Origin: Gymnopus androsaceus JB14
Taxonomy: Eukaryota; Basidiomycota; Agaricomycetes; Agaricales; Omphalotaceae
Direction of reading: 5' to 3'
DNA: 64,000 nucleotides
Assembly: GCA_009733575.1 (NCBI GenBank)
Contig: ML769539.1
Location: forward strand, 100,736-164,735
The position numbers and the translations under genes are program-made. Each line of letters starts with the position of its first letter. Positions within the stretch are counted from its first letter, which is position 1. Below the pieces are notes generated by a model. That model ran no database searches. It was not told the origin of the DNA and worked only from the letters and a program-made list of their open reading frames with translations. This document shows, piece by piece, positions 1-10,172 of this stretch.

Positions 1-148
1 ACCGCCCTTCTTCACTGTTCTTCCCTGCAGCCAGCCATAGTTTGATTTTGTAGCCATTGTGGTGAAGGGAAGGAAAGAAGCGCTCAGAATACTTTCATCA
101 GCAAGATACTCTTTCATCAGCAGGATTACTTGTTTTTGTCAGCCCTCA

Positions 149-170
149 TAAGCAGAATTACTACTGCTTA
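149..170. promoter_or_regulatory. Imperfect palindrome upstream of dioxygenase gene, TAAGCAG-N8-CTGCTTA
   Basis: A dyad with 7-base arms and an 8-base spacer lies about 140 bases upstream of the dioxygenase start. The same dyad occurs twice upstream of the inverted second copy (42025-42046 and 42121-42142). Its retention in all copies suggests a dimeric transcription-factor site, but this is inference; it may only reflect shared ancestry of the duplicated DNA. Confidence 0.45.
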
Positions 171-196
171 CTGTCTTTCTCCCCGTTTCGTCCACT

Positions 197-204
197 TATA
201 TAAA
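197..204 (+). promoter_or_regulatory. TATA box of LigB-type dioxygenase
   Basis: TATATAAA lies 109 bases before the chosen ATG at 313. Transcription about 30 bases downstream would begin near 225-235. That places the in-frame ATG at 235 at or before the 5' end of the mRNA, which favours 313 as the start. Confidence 0.5.
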
Positions 205-312
205 GCTCAAAATGTTTCTATCCATCTATCGTGGATGCACTTTAAAGCTGTATTACTAGCAGTTGCTCTATCCATCCTGTTTACCAAGTCTTTCTTCTCT
301 CGCACTAGAGTC

Positions 313-1471
313 ATGTCAAACCTTCCGCCTTCCAACCAAACCGAATGGCGCGCCGCCCTCGACTCTCTCCCTTCTACTCCGGACAAAATCCCTGCGTTTT
401 TCTTTGCTCACGGTAGCCCTATGCTTGCGTCTACAGGGCCGCCTACCAGACTAGCGTCCTCGCGCAGCGGCTTCGAATCATACATGGGTCCGAATGGTCC
501 CTTGGCCAATTTCCTGAAAGATTTTGGTCCTGCCTTGCTCGCCAAGTATCAACCAAAGGCGGTCGTCGTTTTCTCTGCGCACTGGGAAACTAGATCAGAG
601 AGATTGGGTATGTGGCTTGATCTCGTCCTTTAATCGCCCTCTTAACCATCCTAATAGTGACTGATTATGGTTCGGACCAACCTCTTTTAATGGATTACTA
701 TGGGTTTCCTCCTGAATCCTACCAGCTTAAATTCAAGAGCAGGGGTGACAAGGCTCTCGCAGAACAAATAGTCGGACTTTACAAGGATGTACGTGCATTT
801 ACTCCATCTATACAATACCTTTTTCATCTATGTACAGGCTGGTCAATTGGCTCGTACTACTACCAAACTTGAACCGCGCGGCTCAGACGGCCGTGGATAT
901 GAGGGCCCAGGTCTTGACCATGGCGTCTTTATACCATTTCGCTTGATGTTTGGCGAGGAATTCGATATTCCCGTAGTCCAGGTTTCCATCGACGCAAGTA
1001 TGACGCCGGAATCGAACTGGAAGCTCGGTCAGGTCGTCAAAAGTTTACGAGAGGAGAATGTCCTCATTCTCTCAGGTAGCTTCCTTTAGACAAACTCGTT
1101 GTACACTGACTAATATCTCTCATATTAGGAGGGTTGCCCATCCACAATTTGCGAGATTTCAGCTCATTCAACCCTAATACTGCGCAGCCAATCCACCATT
1201 CGTTCCACAAGGCCACAATCGATGCCTTGCAGGTCCCTGACGTGAGTCGACTTGATCGTATCTCATTTGGCGGGAAGCTAAATTTAATCTATAGCCTCAA
1301 GACCGAAAGAAAGCGTTATATGACCTCACTAAGCATGCTGGATTCCGCCCGTGCAATCCACGAGAGGAGCACTTTGTTCCTCTCTATATAGCAGCAGGAG
1401 CAGCGGAGGACGAGAGTCTTAGGATCTTGAATGGTCTGTATGGCATTCCTACTGTGGCATTTGGTGTTTAA
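313..1471 (+). CDS. LigB-type extradiol dioxygenase (4,5-DOPA dioxygenase-like), copy 1
   Basis: Five exons give a protein of the class III extradiol ring-cleavage (LigB/DODA) family, non-haem iron enzymes that open catechol rings. The N-terminal part has FFFAHGSPML, which carries a metal-ligand histidine, then VVFSAHWET with a second. A central exon has YGFPPESYQLKF, followed by HNLRDFS and, in the last exon, NPREEHFVPLYIAAGAA. The protein ends VAFGV, typical for the family, with stop TAA at 1469-1471. The start chosen is MSNLPPSNQ at 313. An in-frame ATG at 235 would add a hydrophobic segment (AVLLAVALSILF) that could act as a membrane anchor. The gene converges on PSMA7, with stops 22 bases apart. 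The substrate cannot be told from sequence. All exons are open, so this copy looks functional, unlike the second copy at 40738-41854. Confidence 0.88.
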
Positions 1472-1493
1472 GCAAATCCAATGTATCATTAAA

Positions 1494-2754
1494 TTATCTG
1501 TACGATCTCAGTAGTTTTTGCTCTTTATAAACGATTTCAAAAGATTCAAAACGAAGAACTAGCAATACATTTATTTCAGAGCTACTGCCAGACCCACCCT
1601 CTGTAGTTCGGGATGTCATGGATGCTTGCCCAGCAGCAGTCGCCGCTAATCTCGAACGTTTTCGTTCCGCCTCTGCCTCTTTCTCCCTCTCAATCTCTGC
1701 TACAATGGCTTCAATTTGCGCAAGGTCGAGGTTCTGGAAGCATGTCAATGAGTAAATTTACAAAGAAGGGAAGGACTTGCGGTGATTTTTCCATAACTCT
1801 CCATGACGCTGATCTCAATGTTTTTAGCACCAGTTTGAACGACCTCGAGTAGACTTTTCACGGCGAGCTTGATACTCTCCTCACGTGAAAGATCATCCTT
1901 GTGGTTCTTCTCCAAGAATTCACGAACGGTTTTGGATGAGCGACCGATTGCATTGGCCTGGAGATATTAGAATCAACTGAAGAGTGATATGGACGAAATG
2001 TCTTACCTTCCATGCACTATAGATACCACTAGGTTCGGTCATGTATAAATGTGGCTTGGTGTCATGAGGGTCGAACCCAACGATAAGGGTCGAAATACCG
2101 AACGGTCGAACACCTCCAGATTGCGTGTAGCGCTGACAAGGATAAGTAACATAACACAGTTCCAACGAAGATCATACAAGCACACCTGTTGGATGCCCGC
2201 GATATGTCTTGTGATGTATTCCACGGTGACAGGATCTTCAACAGTTAGACGATGGCTCTGACATTCTATCCGCGCCTTGTCTATCAAGACTCGACCATCC
2301 GCTGTGAGGCCTGTAGACGAGAGCAAGTAAGATTCATTTCAAGGGTCTCAGCAGATGGCGCACCTGCAAAGGCAAGACAGACGTGATCGTCTAGCATGGC
2401 TACCTTTCTAACTGTTCGAGGATCTTGGAGTTGCAAAACAGACTTCTTCTCTACACCCAACACAACTACATCCTTGCCACGCACGCCGACCTGAATTTCT
2501 CATCAGCTACAAAAAGTCGTTGCGCAAGATAAATCAGGCTCACAGCACATGTACCCTTCCTCACAGCTTCCAAAGCATATTCGACCTGAAATTATCTCCA
2601 CGTTATAGACTGTTATATGACATTGACGCGGTACACGCAAACCTGGAATAAATGACCGTCGGGAGAGAAGACAGTAAGAGCTAGATGGAGAATATAAGAA
2701 GTTGGCCAAGGTTAGATACGCATAATAGACACCTCGATCGTAAGACCTGGACAT
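1494..2754 (-). CDS. PRE6: 20S proteasome subunit alpha type-4 (PSMA7/Pre6)
   Basis: Starts MSRSYDR at 2754, then [24 protein letters not shown] and [19 protein letters not shown], the standard N-terminal layout of alpha4. Later exons contain [42 protein letters not shown] and [11 protein letters not shown]. The protein forms part of the outer heptameric ring of the 20S core, acting in ubiquitin-dependent protein breakdown in nucleus and cytosol. At least seven exons. The last intron (1734-1780) has a GC donor (GCAAGT) and ends TTCCAG; it joins YGKIT to [15 protein letters not shown]. The C-terminal tail is Glu/Lys/Arg-rich and then runs through a weakly conserved stretch to a stop at 1494-1496, so the exact C-terminus is less certain. 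It shares a 145-base divergent promoter with the peptidase gene at 2900. Confidence 0.95.
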
Positions 2755-2899
2755 TGGTTGGAGAGATGGGAGATGGCTAGTAAGAGTAGAAAGCAAGAAG
2801 TGGGACGCGCGTTCGGGCTTGTAAGTCACGCGTTAGGATTGCTCATCATGAGCGCTTCTTTCTCGCCGCTTCTCTCATCTAAACCACTTCCATCTCGAA

Positions 2900-4702
2900 A
2901 TGCGATGCCAACTTTGCTCACAGAACCTTGAAAAGTTGTCAATTCCAAACCGTCAACGCCACTATGATGCTCACTTTGAAGAGCCCCAAGAGCGCAAACC
3001 GACTTTAAACAACTCTTCATCAACCTCATCTTCGTGGATAAGCAAAGGGAAATGGAAGATTCCTACGGCTGCAAACTTGGAAAAGGATCAAGATGTGTTT
3101 TGGTATCCCGCAATGCAAACCCCGCCACCATCCAACTTTACTCCTGGTGAGCTAACGCGTTTGTGCAGTCCAACGTTTACTTAGTGGCGCCTCCGCCAGG
3201 ATTTATCCCGCTTTTGAGGAAAGCCCTCCTAAAAACACACGCATTAGGGACAACGGCGCGAGCAGTTCTATGTTTTCGAACGAGCTGTGTATATCAATAG
3301 GCAGATGTGGGATGCAGGCTGGGGATGCGGGTAAGATATCTATTTCATGAATGAGAAGGATTTCACCGACCTACAACAGATATCGGAATTTTTTGATGTC
3401 CTGCGCCGCGTTGATGGATCAATCCTATCAACCTATGTATTTCCCCTTGCTCGACCAACCAATCGCTCCCGGAATTCGCAACCTCCAAGTTTGGATAGAA
3501 GAAGCTTGGAAGAGAGGTATGTATGTTCTCTTTTAGCTGGCCGAATGTTCATTAACGCTCTCTAGGATTCGATGAAGAGGGCCACGCGCAGCTCAAGAGT
3601 CTTACTGGTACCAAGAAGTGGATAGGAACTTCCGGTGTTTATGGTTTCTTTTTCTTTCTGAGATCATATTCAAGAACTTGCCTTGCTCAGATCTCTGTAC
3701 GGCTTTTGTTTCCCGAGGAATCCCGTCAGTTTTGTCTGCCTGTCTCTAATGAGCCATATAAATTCATTTCTCTAGTGCCGAGCTCGTCGACTTTGAAATC
3801 AAAGATACAAGTAAAGGTAAGTCGAGGAAATTACTGCCTGCACTTTTGCTTTATCGTTTTCCAGGTCTCACGCCGTTGACAAACTGGATAGTCCGGTATT
3901 TCGACAAGTACAACCAGCGTAATTCTGCCTCGACAGTTAATGCTGCCCTACTTGGGGCATCCCCTGTTCAGTGCGCACCGTGTATGCCATTAATTCTGCA
4001 GAACGACGGCCACTCGCGCATGGTGATAGGCTACGAGTTAACCATACTGGGTGGAGTAACTCTCCTGGTCTTTGATCCTTCCAAGTGAGATTGTCCCTGG
4101 CAGACTCATTCACTGTTTACTGACTTTTCCAGGCTACCCTCGAAACGGCTTCGTAATGCTGCACTAGCGAGTTTCTCTGCCACTTCATCCAGTTCCCCAT
4201 CTGTCGTCTCTCGAGGAAACAAACGTTCCAGCAGTGACAGTGCAGTTGATATCGAGTCAACCGACACGAGTGCACCGCGGAATTTGGCAAACAAGCGGTT
4301 GAAGGTAAAGCATGATAAAGGAATAATAACGATAGCGATATTGCGTGGACTGATGCAGATGATGACGAGGTCGAGTTTGTGGGCGAGCATATACAAGATG
4401 ATTCGGATGAAATCGAGTTTGTGGGTGAAGTGCGACGTGAGAAAGGGGACTCGGACTGTACCACCAAAGGTTGAAAAAATCATCCCGGTGGATGAGCCGT
4501 CGTTCAACGACGTTTTGAAGCATTTTCGTTGGGAAAATCGTTCTTTCAAGTCAGTAATCGCATCCCTCGTAGGAAATGCTATACTTACTGTATCATTCAC
4601 AGGAGGAAAAACAAGTATCAGATCCTCTACTTTCCTCTGGAGGAGCCTCTCACAGAAAGTCAGATGAGGAGTAGAAAGGTGTTGACAAGTGAACGAATAT
4701 GA
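2900..4702 (+). CDS. C78-family cysteine peptidase (UfSP/ZUFSP-like, DUF1671)
   Basis: The protein begins MRCQLCSQNLEKLS with a C2H2 finger (CxxC...RHYDAH). The peptidase core follows over several short exons: MWDAGWGCG, with the catalytic Cys, joined across an intron to YRNFLMSCAALM, then QVWIEEAWKRG, GIPAELVDFE, NDGHSRMVIGYE (catalytic His) and LLVFDPS (catalytic Asp). This is the C78 fold shared by Ufm1-specific proteases and the K63-deubiquitinase ZUFSP/Mug105. The N-terminal zinc finger points to the ZUFSP/Mug105 branch, so a deubiquitinase is likelier than an Ufm1 protease, but this is inference. The C-terminal part is poorly conserved: Ser-rich, basic and probably acidic stretches with uncertain splicing at 4300-4470. 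It ends RKVLTSERI with TGA at 4700-4702. Confidence 0.85.
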
Positions 4703-4940
4703 TTCTGGAGGGTGCCGACTAACGTCGGTTAAGTTTCCTACCGTATTACTGTAACCTTGGTCTTAGAAAGGGACTCGGATCATGCATTTATTTGTAAATT
4801 TATCGATTATAAATTTATAATTAATTTGCGTACAGTACGAGAGTAATCGAACCAGCCCGAATAAGCGCCCTTGGGCTAGAAGCCCGGCCCTATTGTGCAC
4901 CAGCGCGCGCTTCAATCTCTCTCTCTTAATCTCTCAAACC

Positions 4941-5993
4941 ATGACATTGAAACTCAAAGGCGCGCCTTCCTCCAACCCAACGCCCTTCTCATGGGACGAT
5001 CTTCGCTCCCCCTCGCCAGCAGCAACCTCTACCGAGAATCCGAGTAGCTCGGCGACAACATGGCTTCCAGCGCGAGAGATGAAAATCTTATCTGCTCACC
5101 CACTCACATCGACCTCTGATATCGGCGTGGTCCGATGTAAAGAGTGTAATAAACCCATATTGAAAAGTGTCGCGGTTGAACACGCAGCTAATTGCCTCCA
5201 AATCCGCACTGCTGTCTCTAGCAAGAAGCGAAAAGCCTCTCCCATCTCTTCATCTGCTCCCGGAACGTCCGGTGAACCTCCCTCCAAAAAAACCAAAAAA
5301 GCTCCCTTGCCAAAGATCACTAAAGGCAGATCCAAGCTCCCAGTCGACTACGATAAACAATGCGGTGTTATAAACGACAAAAATCTTCCCTGTTCACGTT
5401 CTCTAACCTGCAAATCTCACTCCATGGGCGCGAAACGTGCCGTCACTGGCCGTTCTCGGGCTTATGATGATCTTCTTCTCGATTGGCAGCGTGAACACAA
5501 TCCGAATTTTGTTGAGCGGGTTAAGAGGGAGACCAAGAAGGAAAAGAAGGAAAAGAAGGAGAAGGAGAAAGCGGAGCGGAAGAGGGCTATTGAAGAGGCT
5601 GCAGTAAAGTTGGGCTTGGATCCTGCAAGTGCAGCAGGGAAGAAGGCTGGCGCAGCAGCCACTGGTATCACCAACTCCAAACACTCTTCCGGTAAACACA
5701 ACAAGCGCGCGGCCGCGGCAGCAGCCGCTGCAGCTGCTGCTTTGTCCGCCAACACTCTTGATGATATAGATGAAAATCTTGATGATGTGGATTCCGAGCT
5801 GGAAATAGAAGAGCTAGTTAGTGCAGTTCGCACTGCGCGGAACACTGGCGTCATTGCCCAGCCACTCGCTGTACCTTCCGACGTCTCGAGTTGGTTTGTT
5901 GAGCGTAGGGAGCGAATGAGATCCAGTCACCTACTTATATCTGGTGCGCTGAATCCGACAAAGAATCAACTAAATCGACGGGGATACGCGTAG
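4941..5993 (+). CDS. SGF73: SAGA complex subunit Sgf73 (ataxin-7-like, SCA7 domain)
   Basis: Single open frame of 350 codons from ATG 4941. An N-terminal finger VRCKECNKPILKSVAVEH lies near residues 60-77. The SCA7 signature CGVINDKNLPC followed by SLTCKSH is near residues 140-160, then RSRAYDDLLLDWQREHNPNF. In yeast this domain anchors the histone H2B deubiquitinase module to SAGA and binds nucleosomes. A long Lys/Glu-rich helix (EKKEKKEKEKAERK) follows, then a run of 12 alanines at 5711-5743 encoded by mixed GCN codons, then an acidic stretch. An upstream in-frame ATG at 4893 would add 16 residues; 4941 gives the usual short N-terminus. The last few codons form the left edge of the P450 tandem duplication. 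Confidence 0.93.
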   Translation: MTLKLKGAPSSNPTPFSWDDLRSPSPAATSTENPSSSATTWLPAREMKILSAHPLTSTSDIGVVRCKECNKPILKSVAVEHAANCLQIRTAVSSKKRKASPISSSAPGTSGEPPSKKTKKAPLPKITKGRSKLPVDYDKQCGVINDKNLPCSRSLTCKSHSMGAKRAVTGRSRAYDDLLLDWQREHNPNFVERVKRETKKEKKEKKEKEKAERKRAIEEAAVKLGLDPASAAGKKAGAAATGITNSKHSSGKHNKRAAAAAAAAAAALSANTLDDIDENLDDVDSELEIEELVSAVRTARNTGVIAQPLAVPSDVSSWFVERRERMRSSHLLISGALNPTKNQLNRRGYA

Positions 5994-6212
5994 TGAGCCA
6001 TGGTAGGTCTCCATTCACATCCGAACGTCTCCAAACTCATAGAGATATAGCCAGAGCGAATAAAGGAAAGTGGTATAACGATGACAAGGATAAATTGATA
6101 TGTATTCATGTAGTGTACAACTATAACAGGACCTTTCGCTGGGAGTTCGCTAATTCGATACTTATAGTTTCACGCTTGGATGCACCATATGCACGTTGGA
6201 TTCAGATCGTAT

Positions 6213-9058
6213 TCACTGGGAATTCGCTAATTCGACAATCAGCGGCAACTTGGTATGCCTGTCGTCTCCAACAATGACGGGGCTGGCGATGCCTGACATT
6301 TGCCAGTAGATCTCTTTGCCTGGTGGTAGTGAAAATTTGAAGTTCTCCGCGAGCATAGCGATGACGACCTCTGATCAGTTAATGAGCAAGATATTCATGC
6401 AAGGACAAGAATGCAGGGAACGCACTCATTTCCAATTGCGAGAACTTGAACCCGCTGTATATGTATAGAAACAAGTTAGCAAGAAGAACAGCGCAAGGAT
6501 GAGACTCTTACATGCACGAACGGGTCCCTCCGCTGAAAGTCATGCTAAATTAAAGTAGACAGTAAGAAGCGTTCTGAAGTGTTTCCTGAGTTTCGCTTAC
6601 AGATGAGAATAAATTCCGGGAATCTTCGAATCCATGATAGATTCAGGGAGTGGTGAAAGCCAGCGTTCAGGTTTCCATTCCATCGCGTCTAATTATTAGG
6701 AATTAGTTCAAGTTGGAATAGAAAAGGGTTAGATTCACCTGGTCCCCAAAGCTCAGAAGATCTGTTTGCATTCAGAAGCTAGAAAAAATCAAAGTCAAGA
6801 TACAAACTGGAGGTGGTGATGAACAGAAACACACAGATAACCACACTCTAGAACCCCTTGGTATGAAGACTTCCGTGACATCCTTCCCATCGACTCCACG
6901 AACTGGTCGTGAGAGAGGGAGAACCGTGTCTTCGCGAGCCCTGAAGAGCGCGTTATTATCAACATTTGAGTTAATGTCAGTGCAAAGAAACATACTTTCG
7001 CATCAAGGTGGCCACCGGCGCGTATCTGTTGAAGAAAGAGGTGAATAATAAGCCTGGAGGGACTACATACACGCACAATCGTAGGGTCTCTCTGCACACA
7101 GCGTCGAGATACGGAAGCGCCACCAGCTCGTCGTAACTCAAATTTTCACCTTGACGTTCCTTTCGAGCTTCAATTATCTCTTGTCGCAGTTTGTCCTGGA
7201 CAGCCGGGTGAAGAGCTAGAAGATGGAGAATACGAGACATGGCACTCTTCCGCGGCAATCAGAAGTGACGGCAAAGTAATAATGGTGTTGCACTCACAGA
7301 AGTAGTATCCATTGCAGCGAATGTGAAGGTTCTTTACCAACGATGTGTGAGATGCTCAGAAACGGCTGTACAGATGAGGACTTACGACATCTAGAACGAG
7401 TTTAGTAGAGAGAGAAATCAAACTGTAAAAGAGACTCACTTGAGCGATGATCTCTTCTTCCGGAAGTTTGTCTTGAGTGTCAGCTTTCATGTTCTCTCTC
7501 ACTAAAAAAATGATTCAACGAGGATTCGGAACGCAGGAAAAAGTAAGCGTACTTACTCATAATGCTAAGAAGATCTTTTCCCTGACCAATCTGCTTCACC
7601 ACGGACTCCTCACCTTCTCCAAGCGCGCGTTTCTTTTCTTCATAAATCTCGACAGACAGTTCGTGCATATAGTTAGCCATGTCGCGGACATCATGGAGGT
7701 TTTTCCATGGAGTGATATTCATGATGAAGGTGCGAACATTGGTTGGTAAGAGCTTGATGGCCAGCGGAAGTATGTAGAACCTTGCAAACCCCAATCTACC
7801 CAGCTTTGGTCTATAGTGATATTAGTAACGCGAGAAGAGATTCACTAAAATTGACACATACACGAGATCCTTGATCACCATACTATATTTATGCTTGGGT
7901 ACATCATCTACCATGTTGTCGAAAGAGTATCCGAAACCCGATTGACCGATGAGCTCAAGCGCGGTGCGGGCCATCCATCCAAGAAGATCAATCTGTAAAC
8001 TCCATAATTCATTCATTCATGTTGATAGGATAATTGGAATGGATCTGACCTCTTGAGGGCCACTTTGAACTCGGTGAGTTAAAGCGGATTTCAGCTAAGA
8101 TGGTGGTAGTTAAGTATCAACGAGGACTCGAAATAGAATGCCAAAACTATGATACCTGGTCAACTACGTCGTAAAAGATGGGCACTATAAAGCAGCAGAT
8201 GTTAAATTGTTTTTGATCATGTACAAGCCTTCTAACAACCCACTCATTGAGCGCATATGAGCAATAGAGAAAACTGGATTAAGCATCTTGCGCTGCTTTC
8301 GGTGATGTTCGCCGGCTGTGTTTAAGAGTCCCTTTCCGAGCAGGAGCGCTCCGCTCCTAATAGCACTCATGAACAGATATCTGATCAAGTTGATAGAAAA
8401 GTGCGTACTCAAGACGAGGGGGCTGGAACAAGGATCCATCCTGATATGGTTCGAGATCAGTTTCCTGCCTAACATGAGAATGGGTTTCTTACTTTTACAA
8501 GGACTTGGTGCATTGCTATGAAGAATTTGAGGCAAAGTAAATCATCCATTACTGCGTTACATACCAATTGGGTCAAATGTGTATAAGCCTTTTTTCTGTC
8601 CAAAAGATGTCAAAAAAGACAGCAACATCTTCAAAACGGATGAGCTTACGCCGAAGGGCTCCTTGAGCTGGACAGCAGGCCCATCTATGAAGATACCAGA
8701 TCAGAAGAGTCACATACGCTGCAGTGTTACCACATCGCTTAGAACGTACACTCTTCCGCCAAATGTCTGTGAAATTCCCAGCCACGCAAGTTATGTAGTT
8801 GCTTGACGTTACCTAAATTCGACCTGAGATCATCTACAGCAATTGAAACGCTGTACAGTACATACCTGTTACAAATCCCTGCACTGGTGGTCCTGGAAGT
8901 TGGCCTAAAGACGAGCCAGGATGAACCTTTCTGCGGTTATAGAAGGAATTCCAAAGGACTATCGAGAGAAGAGCGACGGCGACGCCTCGCAGAACGCTGG
9001 CATAATTGAGGTCATGGATAACATTCAAATGCGGCAAATGAGAGAGGAAATCAGACAT
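6213..9058 (-). CDS. Cytochrome P450 monooxygenase, intact tandem copy
   Basis: Starts MSDFLSHLPHLNVIHD at 9058, with a hydrophobic membrane anchor (VLRGVAVALLSIVLW) and the proline hinge LGQLPGPP. About 22 exons can be joined without a frame break. Landmarks in order are LLNTAGEHHRKQRKMLNPVF (C-helix region), WMARTALELIGQSGFGYSFD, the I-helix TFTFAAMDTTS, ExxR motif CRETLRL, PERWLSPLPE and the haem-binding loop FSGGTRSCIGFKF, with the cysteine ligand split from the following Gly by an intron. It ends PLIVELANSQ with TGA at 6213-6215. One exon (7386-7390) is only five bases, ATGTC. The layout is typical of basidiomycete microsomal P450s of secondary or xenobiotic metabolism; the substrate is unknown. 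It converges on SGF73 with a 219-base gap. Confidence 0.93.
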
Positions 9059-9092
9059 GATTGAGGTCTGGGGGCTAAGTCCAAGTGACCCG

Positions 9093-9100
9093 CTTATATA
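9093..9100 (-). promoter_or_regulatory. TATA box of intact P450
   Basis: On the minus strand TATATAAG lies about 35-42 bases before the ATG at 9058. The same element is kept upstream of the decayed copy (around 13422-13429). Confidence 0.5.
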
Positions 9101-9584
9101 CTCGGATAAGTATTGAATACAGAACGGAAAGGTAGGCAATGTACAGATATTATCAAAGAGAGAATGACTGTTGGACGGATGTAAGCCGTGCATTGATGAA
9201 CTTGGAGTTGATGACTTCAGCTCGATCGATATCGGAGCAAGCCAATGGCTTGGCTAGCGAGCTTGTAGATATAATTACGAGGCGCAATGGCTGTTGAACG
9301 CTGAACCTTGAAGCTTGAAGACAGACCCTTGGAAGCTTCCCAGAAATGAGAACCCAGCGAATCTAGGAATCTACCGAATTTACCCGATTATGTATATGAA
9401 TGGCTATGAATGGGCGTTTCTGCGAGTCTATCACGGCAAATCTCCCTGGTAAGGAACAATGGAGATGCCAGGAATACCGTTATTAATATTCTGCACCATG
9501 TGCACGTTGGAAGTGATTCAGAAATCGCGTTCCAAAGGTCAAAGCGAGTCATTTCAATCTGGCAGCAGAACTTTTTACTGGGAA

Positions 9585-9943
9585 TTCGCTAATTCGACAA
9601 TCAACGGCAACTTGATATTCCCGTCGCCTCCAACAATAACGGGGCTGGCAATGCCTGACATCTGCTAATAGATATCTTTGTCGGCTGGTAGTGACAATTT
9701 GAAGTTCTCACGAACATAGTGAGGACAACTTCTGATCAGTTAATGAGCTGCAAGGACAAGAAAGCAGCGAACGCACTCATTTCCAATTGCAAGAACTTGA
9801 ACCCACTGCACACAGAATCAATTGAGCAAAAATCAGTATAGCGCAAAGGATGACAGGCTCTTACATGCACGAGTGGAGGAAGCCACTGAAAGTCATACTA
9901 ATTAAATGTAGTTAGTGAACATTCTGAAATATTTACCGAATTT
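9585..9943 (-). pseudogene. 5'-truncated cytochrome P450 tail (duplication junction copy)
   Basis: Holds only the last three or so P450 exons: the haem-loop end, the FSQLEM-like exon and the C-terminal exon ending VELANSQ. In the last exon the conserved Trp of IYWQMSG is a TAG stop. The fragment stops abruptly at ATTTACCGAATTTGG, where sequence from the SGF73 3' end begins. It is the duplicated copy of the tail at 13909-14482 and marks the breakpoint of the tandem duplication. Confidence 0.88.
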
Positions 9944-10172
9944 GGGGATACGCGTAGTGAGCCGTGGTAGGTCTCCATTCACATCCGAACGTCTCCAAAC
10001 TCATAGAGATAGCCAGAGCGAGTAAAGGAAAGTGGTGTAACAATGACATGGATAAATTGATATGTATTCATGCAGTGTACAACTATAACAGGACCTTTCG
10101 CTGAGAATTCGAATATCTATAGTTTCGCGCTCGGATGTACCATATGCACGATGGATTCAGAATTGCGTATCT

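Larger units (their letters stand above)
70..1755 (+). repeat. Left arm of inverted segmental duplication (dioxygenase gene plus proteasome tail)
   Basis: This segment recurs in reverse orientation at about 40405-42088. It contains the upstream region and all exons of the LigB-type gene, then the antisense last exon of PSMA7. The homology ends just inside the last PSMA7 intron on one side and near the GGAAAGAAGCGCTCAG stretch at about 75-90 on the other. Both arms are close to 1.69 kb and collinear, so one event copied the whole block. This arm is likely the source, because it contains the complete PSMA7 gene whereas the other holds only its last exon. Confidence 0.9.
5980..9944. repeat. Tandem duplication, unit 1 (SGF73 tail to P450 spacer)
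   Basis: About 3.96 kb running from the last codons of SGF73 (GGGATACGCG at 5981), through the intact P450 gene, its upstream region, and into a P450 3' tail. The next copy starts at 9945 with the same SGF73-derived bases. Many sites in the two units are offset by exactly 4000 bases (for example 7477 and 11477). Confidence 0.92.

Noticed and set aside
130..312. Dioxygenase start at 130
   Set aside because: That start is TTG, and it lies upstream of the TATA box at 197.
4106..4600. 164-codon minus-strand frame across the end of the C78 peptidase gene
   Set aside because: No ATG-led family match; it mirrors the Ser-rich tail of the plus-strand gene.
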